NCBI RefSeq assembly: GCF_004912195.1 | Contig: NZ_STGW01000001.1 | Location: 521,552-585,551, forward strand | Direction of reading: 5' to 3' | From: Nocardioides caeni | GTDB lineage: Bacteria > Actinomycetota > Actinomycetes > Propionibacteriales > Nocardioidaceae | DNA length: 64,000 nt | In this document: in pieces, positions 1 to 8,623 of the stretch | Layout: each line of letters opens with the position of its first letter | How positions within the stretch are numbered: the first letter of the stretch is position 1 | The notes under the pieces: model-generated | Databases searched by the model: none | Told to the model about the DNA's origin: nothing | The model's input: the letters and a program-made list of their open reading frames with translations, nothing else | Translations under genes and position numbers: made by a program

Positions 1-6
1 CGGCCG

Positions 7-612
7 ATGGTCCAGCGCCAACGTGCCCGGCCCCGCCAGGACCGCGCGGTGCAGACCCGGCGGCTGCTGCTCGACACCGCAGTGGCGATCCTGGACGAGG
101 GGGGCATCGCCCGCCTCTCGACCTCCTCCGTCGTCCGCGAGGCCCACGTCAGCAGCGGCACCTTCTATCGCTACTTCAACGATCGCGACGAGCTGCTCGC
201 GGTCCTCCGTGACGAGGCCGTCCACGCCATCCGCGACGACCTCATGGTCAGCGTCGTCGAGGCACTCGAGGCCGACCTCGACGAGGCGCTGCGGCGCGTC
301 GTCACGACCCTGGTCGACGGCTTCGAGCGGCACCGCGGCGTCATCTTGTCGATGGTGGACCAGATGCCCGCGGGCAACAACGCCAACGTCCTGCCCGAGA
401 TCGAGGCCGACCTGCACAACCTCGCGTCCCTGCTGCCACGGCGCCACCTTCCCCATCTCGATCCGGCCCGGCTGGAGGGCGTGATCTTCATGCTGATGGG
501 CGTCCTCGTCTCCACCTGCCTGCGGATCGCGCTCGCCCGGCCCGCCGGCGTCGACCGCGACCAGCTCATCGAGCTGGCGGTCGCGATGGTCGCTGCGGGT
601 TTGAGAGACTGA
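7..612 (+). CDS. TetR/AcrR family transcriptional regulator
   Basis: A 201-aa one-component repressor-type protein. Residues about 14-60 form the typical TetR DNA-binding helix-turn-helix, with the recognition part reading SSGTFYRYFNDRDELL. The rest is an all-helical ligand/dimer domain with hydrophobic stretches near residues 105-115 and 160-180. The ligand is unknown. The ATG is only 6 bases from the window edge, so an upstream start cannot be excluded. The stop lies 5 bases before the next gene, which suggests co-transcription. No operator is visible because the upstream region is missing. The family call is firm; the target genes are not known. Confidence 0.88.
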   Translation: MVQRQRARPRQDRAVQTRRLLLDTAVAILDEGGIARLSTSSVVREAHVSSGTFYRYFNDRDELLAVLRDEAVHAIRDDLMVSVVEALEADLDEALRRVVTTLVDGFERHRGVILSMVDQMPAGNNANVLPEIEADLHNLASLLPRRHLPHLDPARLEGVIFMLMGVLVSTCLRIALARPAGVDRDQLIELAVAMVAAGLRD

Positions 613-617
613 CGATC

Positions 618-1535
618 GTGGCCGAACCCGCCGACACCGAGCTGGCCGAGCTGCTCGACATCGCCGACGACCTCTATGCCCTCGCCCTGCCCGACTTCAC
701 CCCGTCCCGCGATGCGCGGGTCAAGGAGCTGAAGGGCACCGCCCTGGCTCCCCGGGTCAAGGCGCTGCGCAAGCCGAGCACCGCAGCCTGGGTCGTCGAC
801 CTGCTCGTACGACGCGAGGCGGGTCAGGTGGAGCAGGTGCTCAGTGTCGGGGCAGCCCTGCGCGAGGCCCAGGCCGCCATGTCGGCCGGTGAGCTGCGCA
901 CCCTGACGCGTCAGCGCCGACAGCTGACCGCAGCGGTGACGACCCAGGCGCGTCGTCTGGCCGCCGAGGAGGGTCTGCGCGTCACGGAGTCCGTCGCCGA
1001 GCAGGTTGAGGCCACCCTCACCGCGGCCATGGTCGACGCCGAGTGTGGCCGCGCGGTCCGCAGTGGACTGCTGGTCGCGCCACTGCGCACGACCGGGGTC
1101 GAGCCGCTGCCGGCCAGGGAGCTGGCCGCCGCCCTCGCCGTACCGGAGGCTCTCGGCTTCACGGCCACCGCGCGCGAGGCGCCCACGCCGGCCCGGCCGG
1201 ACCTCCACGTCGTCCCCGACCCCGATCGGGCCGAGCGGCTCGTCGCGGCCGCCGAGGAGCGTCTGGCCCTCGCGAGCGACGAGCTCGACGAGGCGCAGGC
1301 CGCGCACGATGAGACCACCGAGGAGCTGGAGCGTCTCCGGGCGAGGTCCTTGCAGCTGGAGGCCGAGATCGACGAGCTGCGCCGTCGGCTCGCGGACCTG
1401 GAGGACCAGTCCGACGCCGTCGACGAGGAGATCGCGGAGGCGGAGGAGGCCACCTCCGCCACCGGCGCCGACCTGAGGACGGCGACGGCCGCCCGCGACT
1501 CCGCCCGCCGGGACCTGGAGCGGCTGCAGTCCTGA
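618..1535 (+). CDS. Hypothetical coiled-coil protein
   Basis: A 305-aa soluble protein with a GTG start 5 bases after the TetR gene. I do not recognise a named domain. The N-terminal half (to about residue 190) is helical and Arg/Ala/Leu-rich with the run LRKPSTAAWVVDLLVR. The C-terminal 100 residues (about 210-305) are a long Glu/Ala/Leu/Arg heptad-like coiled coil. There is no signal peptide or membrane segment. It is probably translationally linked to the TetR regulator, so it may be controlled with it. Third-position GC use agrees with its neighbours, which supports it being a real gene. The function is unknown. Confidence 0.75.
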   Translation: MAEPADTELAELLDIADDLYALALPDFTPSRDARVKELKGTALAPRVKALRKPSTAAWVVDLLVRREAGQVEQVLSVGAALREAQAAMSAGELRTLTRQRRQLTAAVTTQARRLAAEEGLRVTESVAEQVEATLTAAMVDAECGRAVRSGLLVAPLRTTGVEPLPARELAAALAVPEALGFTATAREAPTPARPDLHVVPDPDRAERLVAAAEERLALASDELDEAQAAHDETTEELERLRARSLQLEAEIDELRRRLADLEDQSDAVDEEIAEAEEATSATGADLRTATAARDSARRDLERLQS

Positions 1536-1562
1536 CTCCCTTGTGCGCCCCCGCCGGGAGCG

Positions 1563-1568
1563 TAGGTT
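1563..1568 (+). promoter_or_regulatory. Candidate -10 box of a leaderless pfkA transcript
   Basis: TAGGTT ends 6 bases before the pfkA ATG. With the usual 6-7 nt from -10 to transcription start, RNA would begin at the start codon. No ribosome binding site is visible, which fits leaderless translation. The same arrangement recurs at many genes in the window. Confidence 0.5.
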
Positions 1569-1574
1569 GATGCC

Positions 1575-2603
1575 ATGCGTGTCGGAGTGCTGACCGGTGG
1601 CGGCGACTGTCCAGGACTCAATGCGGTGATTCGTGCCGTCGTCCGCAAGGGCGTCAAGGAGCACGGCTTCGACTTCGTCGGCTTCCGTGACGGCTGGCGC
1701 GGCCCCCTCGAGGGCATCACCATGCCGCTCGGCATCGAGCAGTGCCGCGGGATCCTGCCGCGGGGAGGGACGATCCTCGGCTCGTCGCGCACCAACCCGT
1801 TCGCCGTCGACGACGGGGTGCAGCGGATCACCGATCACCTGGCGGATGCCGGGGTGGGCGCGCTGGTCGCGATCGGCGGGGAGGACACCCTCGGCGTCGC
1901 GACCCGCCTGGCGGAGCTCGGCGTCAACGTCGTCGGTGTCCCCAAGACGATCGACAACGACCTGTCCGGCACCGACTTCACCTTCGGCTTCGACACCGCG
2001 GTCAACATCGCGACCGAGGCGATCGACCGGCTGCACACGACCGCGGAGTCCCACCACCGGGCCCTGGTCGTCGAGGTGATGGGACGTCATGCCGGCTGGA
2101 TCGCGCTGCACGCCGGGATCGCCGGGGGAGCGAGCTCGGTGCTGATCCCGGAGATCCCCTTCGACATCGCCGCGGTCTGCGCGGACGTCGAGGCGCGCTT
2201 CCGCAGCGAGTACGCCCCGATCATCGTCGTCTCCGAGGGCGCCGTCCCCGCCGACGGCAGCGGCATGACCCTGCAGAGCGGCGAGAAGGACGCCTTCGGT
2301 CACGTCCGCCTCGGCGGGATCGGCGACCGGCTGGCGCACGAGATCGAGCAGCGCACCGGCAAGGAGGCTCGGGCCGTCGTCCTGGGCCACATCCAGCGTG
2401 GCGGCACCCCGTCGGCGTTCGACCGCTGGCTCGCGACCCGCTTCGGGCTGCAGGCGATCAGCGCGGTCGCCGACGGCGACTTCGGAGTAATGGTGGCGCT
2501 GCGCGGCACCGACATCGTGAGGGTCCCGCTGGCCGAGGGCACCGGCGAGCTCAAGGTCGTCAGCCCCGAGGAGTACGCCGAGGCGCAGGTCTTCTTCGGA
2601 TGA
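1575..2603 (+). CDS. pfkA: 6-phosphofructokinase, probably pyrophosphate-dependent
   Basis: A 342-aa group III phosphofructokinase that converts fructose-6-phosphate to fructose-1,6-bisphosphate in glycolysis. The N-terminal GGGDCPGLNAVIR loop, the substrate motif KTIDNDLSGTD with catalytic Asp127, and the MGRHAGW segment near residue 173 are all present. Position 104 is Asp (GGEDT) and position 124 is Lys. In this family Gly104 goes with ATP use, and Asp104 plus Lys124 with pyrophosphate use, as in Amycolatopsis PPi-PFK. The sequence therefore predicts PPi as phosphoryl donor and a reversible reaction. Expression looks leaderless (TAGGTT just upstream). The enzyme family is certain; the donor is inference from two residues. 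Confidence 0.93.
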   Translation: MRVGVLTGGGDCPGLNAVIRAVVRKGVKEHGFDFVGFRDGWRGPLEGITMPLGIEQCRGILPRGGTILGSSRTNPFAVDDGVQRITDHLADAGVGALVAIGGEDTLGVATRLAELGVNVVGVPKTIDNDLSGTDFTFGFDTAVNIATEAIDRLHTTAESHHRALVVEVMGRHAGWIALHAGIAGGASSVLIPEIPFDIAAVCADVEARFRSEYAPIIVVSEGAVPADGSGMTLQSGEKDAFGHVRLGGIGDRLAHEIEQRTGKEARAVVLGHIQRGGTPSAFDRWLATRFGLQAISAVADGDFGVMVALRGTDIVRVPLAEGTGELKVVSPEEYAEAQVFFG

Positions 2604-2713
2604 AGCAGCGACCTTCGGGGTAACGCCGTTCCGTCCCGGTCCGGCGTGTTGCTTCCCAACCCGACGGGCGGGGAGCAAGGTGGATTCATCCCACCCCGAC
2701 CCGGGAGGCAGCG

Positions 2714-4219
2714 ATGACCAGCAACACCAGTGAACCGACGAGCGCGACCAGTCCCGAGCAACCCGAGCTGAAGCGGGTCCTCGGCCCCGGGCTGCTCCTG
2801 CTGTTCATCGTCGGCGACATCCTCGGTGCCGGCGTCTATGCGGTGACCGGGCGACTGGCCGGTCAGGTCGGCGGCATCGCCTGGCTGCCCTTCCTCGTCG
2901 CCTTCGCCGTGGCCACGCTGACGGCCTACTCCTACCTCGAGCTGGTCACGAAGTATCCGCAGGCGGCCGGTGCCGCGCTCTATGCCCACAAGGCGTTCGG
3001 GGTCCACTTCGTCACGTTCCTCGTCGCGTTCACGGTGATCTGCTCCGGCATCACCAGCGCATCGACCTCCGCCAACCTGCTGGCCAACAACCTCCTGCTG
3101 GGACTCAACGAGATCTCCGACTCGGTGCCCACGACCCCGGGCTGGGCGATGTTCGTCGCCCTGGTCTTCATGGTGCTGCTCGCGGCCATCAACCTGCGCG
3201 GCGTGGGGGAGAGCGTGAAGTTCAACGTGATCCTGACGCTCGTCGAGATGACGGCCCTCGCGATCGTCATCGCCATCGGCTTCACGGTGATGGCCAAGGG
3301 CGACGGCGACTTCGACCGGATCACGGTCTTCGAGAGCCCCAGCGACAAGGGCCTGTTCATGGCCGTCACCGTCGCGACCGCCATCGCCTTCTTCTCGATG
3401 GTCGGCTTCGAGGACTCCGTCAACATGGTCGAGGAGACCAAGGACCCGCAGCGGATCTTCCCGCGGATGATGCTGACCGGTCTCGGCATCTCGGTGGTGA
3501 TCTACATCCTGGTCGCGATCTCGGTCGTCATCGTGATCCCCGCCGGCCAGATCGCGACGCCGACGAATGCCGACGCGGGCATCCTCATCGATGTCGTCAA
3601 GCTCGGTGCTCCCGACCTGCCGATCGACTCGATCTTCCCGTTCCTGACGGTCTTCGCGGTCGCCAACACCGCACTCATCAACATGCTGATGGCCAGCCGG
3701 TTGCTCTACGGCATGTCGCGCCAGGGAGTGCTGCCCCCGGTCCTGGGTCGGGTGCTGCGCGGGCGGCGCACGCCGTATGCCGCGATCGCGTTCACCACGC
3801 TGCTGTCGCTGGCGCTGATCGTCGCGGTGGTCGAGCTGCGCGATGCCAAGCTCGGCGACGCGGGCGAGGGCACGGAGGTGACGGTGATCAGTGCCCTGTC
3901 GGGGACGACCGCGCTGCTGCTGCTCGCGGTGTTCTCCGTCGTCAACGTCGCCTGCCTGATCCTGCGACGCGATCCGACCCCGTCGGGCGGATTCCGCGCG
4001 CCGACCGTGGTCCCGATCCTCGGCGCCGTCTCCTGCCTCTACCTCCTGGGGCCCTGGGCCCGCCTCGAGCCCGATCAGGTGCAGTACCCGATCGCGGGCG
4101 CGATGTTGCTGCTCGGCATCGTGCTGTGGGCGATCACGCGGCTCTTCTACAAGCCCGAGGGTGGCCAGTTCTCCGACATCGAGCACATGGACATCGATCC
4201 CACGGACGATCCTCGATAG
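2714..4219 (+). CDS. APC superfamily amino acid permease
   Basis: A 501-aa integral membrane transporter. After a short hydrophilic N-terminus (about 22 residues) it starts the APC fold with LLLLFIVGDILGAGVYAVTG, where the unwound Gly-rich TM1 binds the substrate amino group. About twelve membrane segments follow, with the conserved GFEDSVNMVEE loop near residue 236 that is typical of cationic amino acid/APC permeases. The ATG follows a GGGAGG ribosome site 6 bases upstream. It stands alone between pfkA and the DAHP synthase gene. The substrate cannot be told from sequence alone; an amino acid or polyamine is likely. Confidence 0.88.
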   Translation: MTSNTSEPTSATSPEQPELKRVLGPGLLLLFIVGDILGAGVYAVTGRLAGQVGGIAWLPFLVAFAVATLTAYSYLELVTKYPQAAGAALYAHKAFGVHFVTFLVAFTVICSGITSASTSANLLANNLLLGLNEISDSVPTTPGWAMFVALVFMVLLAAINLRGVGESVKFNVILTLVEMTALAIVIAIGFTVMAKGDGDFDRITVFESPSDKGLFMAVTVATAIAFFSMVGFEDSVNMVEETKDPQRIFPRMMLTGLGISVVIYILVAISVVIVIPAGQIATPTNADAGILIDVVKLGAPDLPIDSIFPFLTVFAVANTALINMLMASRLLYGMSRQGVLPPVLGRVLRGRRTPYAAIAFTTLLSLALIVAVVELRDAKLGDAGEGTEVTVISALSGTTALLLLAVFSVVNVACLILRRDPTPSGGFRAPTVVPILGAVSCLYLLGPWARLEPDQVQYPIAGAMLLLGIVLWAITRLFYKPEGGQFSDIEHMDIDPTDDPR

Positions 4220-4241
4220 CACCGCGGGACGCCGGGCGCCG

Positions 4242-4247
4242 TACCCT
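4242..4247 (+). promoter_or_regulatory. Candidate -10 box of a leaderless aroG transcript
   Basis: TACCCT lies 6 bases before the GTG at 4254. The TGGAGG between them directly abuts the GTG, so it is too close to act as a ribosome site. This fits transcription starting at the GTG. Confidence 0.5.
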
Positions 4248-4253
4248 TGGAGG

Positions 4254-5591
4254 GTGAGCGCCATCCCGTCCCTCGAGCAGTTGCACGCCATCGGAGCGAA
4301 GCAGCAGCCGACGTACGACGACCCCGCCGCCGTGGCGGCCGTCGTCGACCGTCTGCGCACGCTGCCCCCGCTGGTCTTTGCGGGCGAGTGCGACGAGCTG
4401 AAGGCCAAGATCGCGGCGGCCAGCCGCGGCGAGGCCTTCATCCTCCAGGGTGGCGACTGTGCCGAGACCTTCGTCGACGCGACCGCCGACAACACCCGCA
4501 ACAAGCTGCGCGTCCTGCTGCAGATGGCGGTCGTGCTCACCTATGCCGCGTCGGTGCCGGTGGTCAAGGTCGGCCGGCTCGCCGGGCAGTACGCCAAGCC
4601 GCGCTCCTCCGACACCGAGACCCGCGAGGGCCTCACCCTGCCGGCCTACCGCGGTGACGCGGTCAACGCCTTCGAGTTCACGCCCGAGGCCCGCCGGCCC
4701 GACCCGCAGCGGCTGCTCGACGTCTACCACGCCTCGGCCTCCACGCTGAACCTCGTGCGCGCCTTCACCACCGGTGGCTACGCCGACCTGCGCCAGGTGC
4801 ACACCTGGAACTCCGAGTTCGTCCGCAACAGCCCCGTGGGCCAGCACTACGAGAAGATGGCCGCAGAGATCGACCGCGCGCTGACCTTCATGCAGGCGAT
4901 CGGCGCCGACCCCGACGAGTTCCACCGGGTCGACTTCTACTCCTCGCACGAGGCTCTGCTGATGGAGTACGAGCACGCGATGACGCGGATCGACTCGCGC
5001 ACCGAGAAGCCCTACAACGTCTCGGGCCACATGGTCTGGATCGGCGAGCGCACCCGTCAGCTCGACGGCGCGCACGTCGAGTACTTCAGCCACATCTCCA
5101 ACCCGATCGGCTGCAAGCTCGGCCCCAACGCGACCGCCGACGACGCCCTCGCGCTCGCCGCCAAGCTCAACCCGACCAACGAGCCCGGCCGGCTGACCTT
5201 CATCACCCGCTTCGGCGCGGCGAAGATCCGCGACGGCCTGCCCGCCCTGGTCGAGAAGGTCACCGCCGAGGGCGCCGACGTCGCCTGGGTGTGCGACGCG
5301 ATGCACGGCAACACCTTCGAGGCGTCCAACGGCTACAAGACCCGCCGGTTCGAGGACGTCCTCGACGAGGTGCAGGGCTTCTTCGACGTCCACCGTGCGT
5401 TGGGCACGGTCCCCGCCGGCATCCTGGTGGAGAACACCGGCGACGACGTCACCGAGATCATCGGCGGCGGCGAGGAGCTCGACGAGCAGGGCCTGGCCCA
5501 CCGCTACGAATCGGTCGTCGACCCGCGACTCAACCGGGTGCAGTCGCTCGAGATGGCCTTCCAGGTCGCCTCGATGTTGCAGGGCAAGTGA
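4254..5591 (+). CDS. aroG: Class II 3-deoxy-7-phosphoheptulonate (DAHP) synthase
   Basis: A 445-aa plant-like (class II) enzyme that condenses phosphoenolpyruvate and erythrose-4-phosphate in the first step of the shikimate pathway. The metal-binding GGDCAETF with its Cys, KVGRLAGQYAKPRS, and GPNATADDA-type barrel motifs are present throughout. The open frame extends upstream to 4161 inside the permease gene, but the family N-terminus and the TANNNT box support GTG 4254. Length matches the family. The gene overlaps ltaE by 4 bases. In M. tuberculosis the orthologue (Rv2178c) also sits near pknL. Confidence 0.95.
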   Translation: MSAIPSLEQLHAIGAKQQPTYDDPAAVAAVVDRLRTLPPLVFAGECDELKAKIAAASRGEAFILQGGDCAETFVDATADNTRNKLRVLLQMAVVLTYAASVPVVKVGRLAGQYAKPRSSDTETREGLTLPAYRGDAVNAFEFTPEARRPDPQRLLDVYHASASTLNLVRAFTTGGYADLRQVHTWNSEFVRNSPVGQHYEKMAAEIDRALTFMQAIGADPDEFHRVDFYSSHEALLMEYEHAMTRIDSRTEKPYNVSGHMVWIGERTRQLDGAHVEYFSHISNPIGCKLGPNATADDALALAAKLNPTNEPGRLTFITRFGAAKIRDGLPALVEKVTAEGADVAWVCDAMHGNTFEASNGYKTRRFEDVLDEVQGFFDVHRALGTVPAGILVENTGDDVTEIIGGGEELDEQGLAHRYESVVDPRLNRVQSLEMAFQVASMLQGK

Positions 5592-6580
5592 TCGATCTCC
5601 GCTCCGACACCGTCACCGCGCCCACCGAGGCGATGCGGGCCGCGATGGCGCGGGCCGAGGTGGGAGACGACGTCTATGGTGAGGACCCGACGGTCCGCGA
5701 GCTCGAGGAGCGGGTCGCGAGCCTGTTCGGGCACGAGGCGGCGCTCTTCACGCCGACCGGGTCGCTGGCCAACGTGCTGGCCGTCGCCGCGCTGGTCGGT
5801 GCCGGGCAGGAGGTGCTCTGCGAGTCGCGGGCGCACATCGCCCGCGCCGAGCTCGGCGTCCACGGAGCCGTCACCGGCCTGACGATGCGCACGTGGAGCC
5901 ATCCGGGCGGACAGGTCGACCACGCGGCGATCGCCGACCTGCACGCGCCCGACATGGGCCCGTTCTTCGTCCGCACCGCCGCGATCTCGGTCGAGAACAC
6001 CCACAACTTCGCCGGCGGAGCGGTTCTCCCGCTCGCCGACCTCCAGCAGTTGCGGTCCTTCGCCGACGAGCATGCGACCGCGATCCACCTCGACGGCGCC
6101 CGGATCTGGAACGCCCACGTCGCGACCGGCGTCCCGCTGGCGGCGTACGGCGCCGTGGCCGACATGCTCGCGGTGTGCCTGTCCAAGGGGCTCGGCGCCC
6201 CGGTCGGCTCGCTGGTCATCGGCTCGCGCGAGCGGATCGCCGAGGCACGCGTGCGGCGCAAGCGTCTCGGAGCGGGCCTGCGTCAGGTCGGGATCCTGGC
6301 GGCGGCCGGGCTGCACGCCCTCGACCACCACGTCGAGCGGCTCGCCGACGACCACGCGCACGCGCGACTGCTCGCCGAGGCCGCGGGCGTCGACCCGGCC
6401 ACCGTCGACACGAACGTCGTCGTCATCGACCGTGCGGACGCTGCGGACTACGTCGCCCGGGCCGGTCAGCAGGGCGTGCGGGTGAGCGCCGTCGGTCCGC
6501 GGACGGTCCGCCTCGTGACCCACCTCGACGTGAGCAGGGCCGACGCCGAGCGCGCGGCTGTCGTCCTCGCGCGGCTCTGA
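5588..6580 (+). CDS. ltaE: Low-specificity L-threonine aldolase
   Basis: A 330-aa fold-type I PLP enzyme that cleaves L-threonine or allo-threonine to glycine and acetaldehyde. It begins IDLRSDTVTAPT, the classic N-terminus of the family. The PLP Lys is in CLSKGLGAPVGS (about residue 204) and the PLP-contacting Asp is in IHLDGARIWN. The GTG start overlaps the TGA of aroG (GTGA), so translation is probably coupled. The reading frame is open much further upstream, but that part is a shadow of aroG. Exact substrate preference cannot be read from sequence. Confidence 0.92.
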   Translation: MIDLRSDTVTAPTEAMRAAMARAEVGDDVYGEDPTVRELEERVASLFGHEAALFTPTGSLANVLAVAALVGAGQEVLCESRAHIARAELGVHGAVTGLTMRTWSHPGGQVDHAAIADLHAPDMGPFFVRTAAISVENTHNFAGGAVLPLADLQQLRSFADEHATAIHLDGARIWNAHVATGVPLAAYGAVADMLAVCLSKGLGAPVGSLVIGSRERIAEARVRRKRLGAGLRQVGILAAAGLHALDHHVERLADDHAHARLLAEAAGVDPATVDTNVVVIDRADAADYVARAGQQGVRVSAVGPRTVRLVTHLDVSRADAERAAVVLARL

Positions 6581-6599
6581 CCCGGATCAGACCCTGGGC

Positions 6600-7658
6600 T
6601 CAGTCGACGGGAGCGCCGAGGAGGCGTACCTCGGAGATCGCGGTGTTGTCGCGTCGCGCGGGCCCACCGCCGGGCTTGCTGACCCGCGCCAGGTGGAGGC
6701 GGACGGTGCCGGTCCGGATCGGGTCGATGGCGATCGTCTGCAGCTCGCGCTGGTCGCGCAGGTCCTGGGTCACCCGGGTGCCGTCGTCGAACTCCCAGAC
6801 GACCTCCTGGATCCGGCGGTTGCCGCGATACCAGTTGGTGCCCTGGTCGGTCTTGGCGTAGCCGTTGATGAGGCCGACCTCGGTGATCACCGTGTCCTGC
6901 CCGAGCTCGAGGACGACCGTCTCGCCGGCGCCGCTGCCGGGCATCCGCCACGCGGTCGCCGGGTCGCCGTCCCACATGTTCGCCGCGACGAACGTGACGG
7001 GCTGGCCGGCCAGGTCGGCGCTCGGCGCCCCGACCGCCGGGACGCTGGCCCGCACGTTGCTGGTGACGTCGAGCACGTCGTCGGGGTCAGGCGCTGCCGC
7101 CGGTCCGGCGTCGTCGGCTCCATCGGGGTCGTCGGTGTCGTCGTTGTCGTCGTCCTGTGCGTCACCGCGGCCCGGTGCGTCGACGGAGGAGGGGTCGTCG
7201 GCGGTGTCGTCACCACCGCCGAGGAGCAGGACGGCACCCAGGCCGGCGATGAGGGCCACCGCGACCAGCGCCGCGACCCAGGCCAGCCAGGTCCGGCCGC
7301 CGCGGTCACCCCCGCCCGAGGCGCCACCGGGCACCGGCTGCTGGTGCAGCGGGGGCGGGGGTCGGTCGACCGGACGGATGACGGTCGGCTCCGCGTCGGC
7401 GAAGAGCGGGTAGCGCGCGGCGGGTGGCGCCGCCGAGGCGGGCGGCGGCGTGGCCGGCGGCCGTGCGGCCGGCGGAGGCGTGACGGGCGGCGCTGGACTG
7501 GGGTAGGGCGGCGCTACGATCGTCGGCGCCACCGGGCGCGACTCAGCGGCGGGCTCCGCCTCGGGGTGTCGGCCTGGAACGGGTCTGCCGCAGTTGGTGC
7601 AGAACCGGCCGACCCCGAGCTCGTGCCCGCAACTGGTGCAGTACGCCGGGGTGGTCAT
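6600..7658 (-). CDS. Zinc-ribbon / single-TM protein with extracellular discoidin-like domain
   Basis: A 352-aa protein in four parts. Residues 7-25 form a CxxC...CxxC zinc ribbon (CTSCGHELGVGRFCTNCG). Next is a Pro/Ala-rich linker of about 90 residues, then one TM helix near residues 125-148. The outer part starts with an Asp-rich spacer and ends in a beta-rich domain of about 150 residues that resembles F5/8-type (NADase-type glycan-binding) modules: WDGDPATAWR, VLELGQDTVITEVGLINGYAK. The topology suggests a cytoplasmic zinc ribbon joined to an outer carbohydrate-binding head. It converges with ltaE. The role is unknown; the domain layout is well supported. Confidence 0.75.
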   Translation of the reverse strand: MTTPAYCTSCGHELGVGRFCTNCGRPVPGRHPEAEPAAESRPVAPTIVAPPYPSPAPPVTPPPAARPPATPPPASAAPPAARYPLFADAEPTVIRPVDRPPPPLHQQPVPGGASGGGDRGGRTWLAWVAALVAVALIAGLGAVLLLGGGDDTADDPSSVDAPGRGDAQDDDNDDTDDPDGADDAGPAAAPDPDDVLDVTSNVRASVPAVGAPSADLAGQPVTFVAANMWDGDPATAWRMPGSGAGETVVLELGQDTVITEVGLINGYAKTDQGTNWYRGNRRIQEVVWEFDDGTRVTQDLRDQRELQTIAIDPIRTGTVRLHLARVSKPGGGPARRDNTAISEVRLLGAPVD

Positions 7659-7705
7659 CGGAGGGCAGGCTACCGGGTGAATCGAGGCTGAGGGACCCAG
7701 ACCGG

Positions 7706-8608
7706 TCAGACCGCGATGTGGGGGACCTCGCCCTCGATCTTGCGCCGCGGGCCCGCCTCGACGACGAGCATGGCCGTCAGCACCATCAGACCGCCGATCG
7801 CCATCCGGCTCGTGACCGCCTCGCCGCCGAGCAGGACGGCGAAGAACGCCGCGAAGACCGGCTCCATGCTCATGATGATCGCGCTGCGCGTCGGCGGCAG
7901 GTGGGCCTGCGCCCAGGTCTGGGCCAGCAACGCGGCGGCGCCGGCCACGAGGGCCATGTAGACGATCGACATCCAGTCGCCGGTGCGCTCGGGCAGCACG
8001 ACGCCCGGCTCCCCGGACACCAACGCGGCAACGAGACAGATGGCCGCGATCACCAGGACCTGGAGGATCGACATCCCGAGCGCGTCGGCCGGGCGGGACC
8101 AGGCGCCGAGACCGACGATGTGCAGGGCATAGAGCAGCGCGGCGACGAGGGTGATCGCCTCGCCGTAGCCGATGGAGAGGCCGTCGAGCGTCAGCACCGC
8201 GAGTCCGCTGGTCGCGAGTGCCACGGCCGCCCAGGTGAACCCGGTGATCCGGGTGCGCAGGATGACGGCGGCGAAGAGCGGTGTCGCCACGACGTAGAGG
8301 CCGGTGATGAAGCCCGACACGCTCGCGGGAGTGTGGGCGAGGCCGGCTGTCTGCAAGATCTGGGCGCCGCCGTAGAGGCCGCCGAGGGCGATCGCGTGCC
8401 GTCGGGAGGCTCGGGAGAGCCGGGCGATCGCGCGCGGGGCCACCAGCACCATCGCCGTGCCGGCGATCAGGAAGCGGACGGCGAGGAAGTCGACGGTGGG
8501 CACCCGGTCGAGCAGGTCCTTGATGAGGAAGAACGTCGATCCCCAGCAGGCCGTCATCGCCAGCAGCGCTGCGGCCGCGAGCAGGGTGGTCCGCCGGTCG
8601 GAGGTCAC
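7706..8608 (-). CDS. EamA/DMT family transporter
   Basis: A 300-aa membrane protein with ten hydrophobic helices in two EamA repeats. Repeat 1 starts LLAMTACWGSTFFLIKDLL; repeat 2 ends MSMEPVFAAFFAVLLGGE, the standard family motif. Members export amino acids or other metabolites. The start is GTG 8608, 14 bases after the kinase stop; the open frame extends into the kinase gene but out of its frame. It is probably transcribed together with the upstream kinase. A short perfect palindrome covers the start codon. Substrate unknown. Confidence 0.85.
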   Translation of the reverse strand: MTSDRRTTLLAAAALLAMTACWGSTFFLIKDLLDRVPTVDFLAVRFLIAGTAMVLVAPRAIARLSRASRRHAIALGGLYGGAQILQTAGLAHTPASVSGFITGLYVVATPLFAAVILRTRITGFTWAAVALATSGLAVLTLDGLSIGYGEAITLVAALLYALHIVGLGAWSRPADALGMSILQVLVIAAICLVAALVSGEPGVVLPERTGDWMSIVYMALVAGAAALLAQTWAQAHLPPTRSAIIMSMEPVFAAFFAVLLGGEAVTSRMAIGGLMVLTAMLVVEAGPRRKIEGEVPHIAV

Positions 8609-8623
8609 GCGTGGACCACGCGT
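8607..8623. repeat. Short palindrome over the EamA start codon
   Basis: Perfect 8-bp inverted arms ACGCGTGG / CCACGCGT with a one-base centre, lying between the kinase stop and the EamA GTG and covering the GTG. In RNA it could hide the start until the upstream ribosome passes, or it could be a protein site. No function is shown. Confidence 0.35.

Noticed and set aside
171-2678. 835-codon minus-strand frame over TetR, coiled-coil and pfkA genes
   Set aside because: Shadow of three well-supported plus-strand genes; product is Arg/Gly/Asp-rich without recognisable motifs.
2604-2713. ACGCCG / CGGCGT stem as a terminator after pfkA
   Set aside because: Only 6 bp with a long loop and no T tract; too weak to call.
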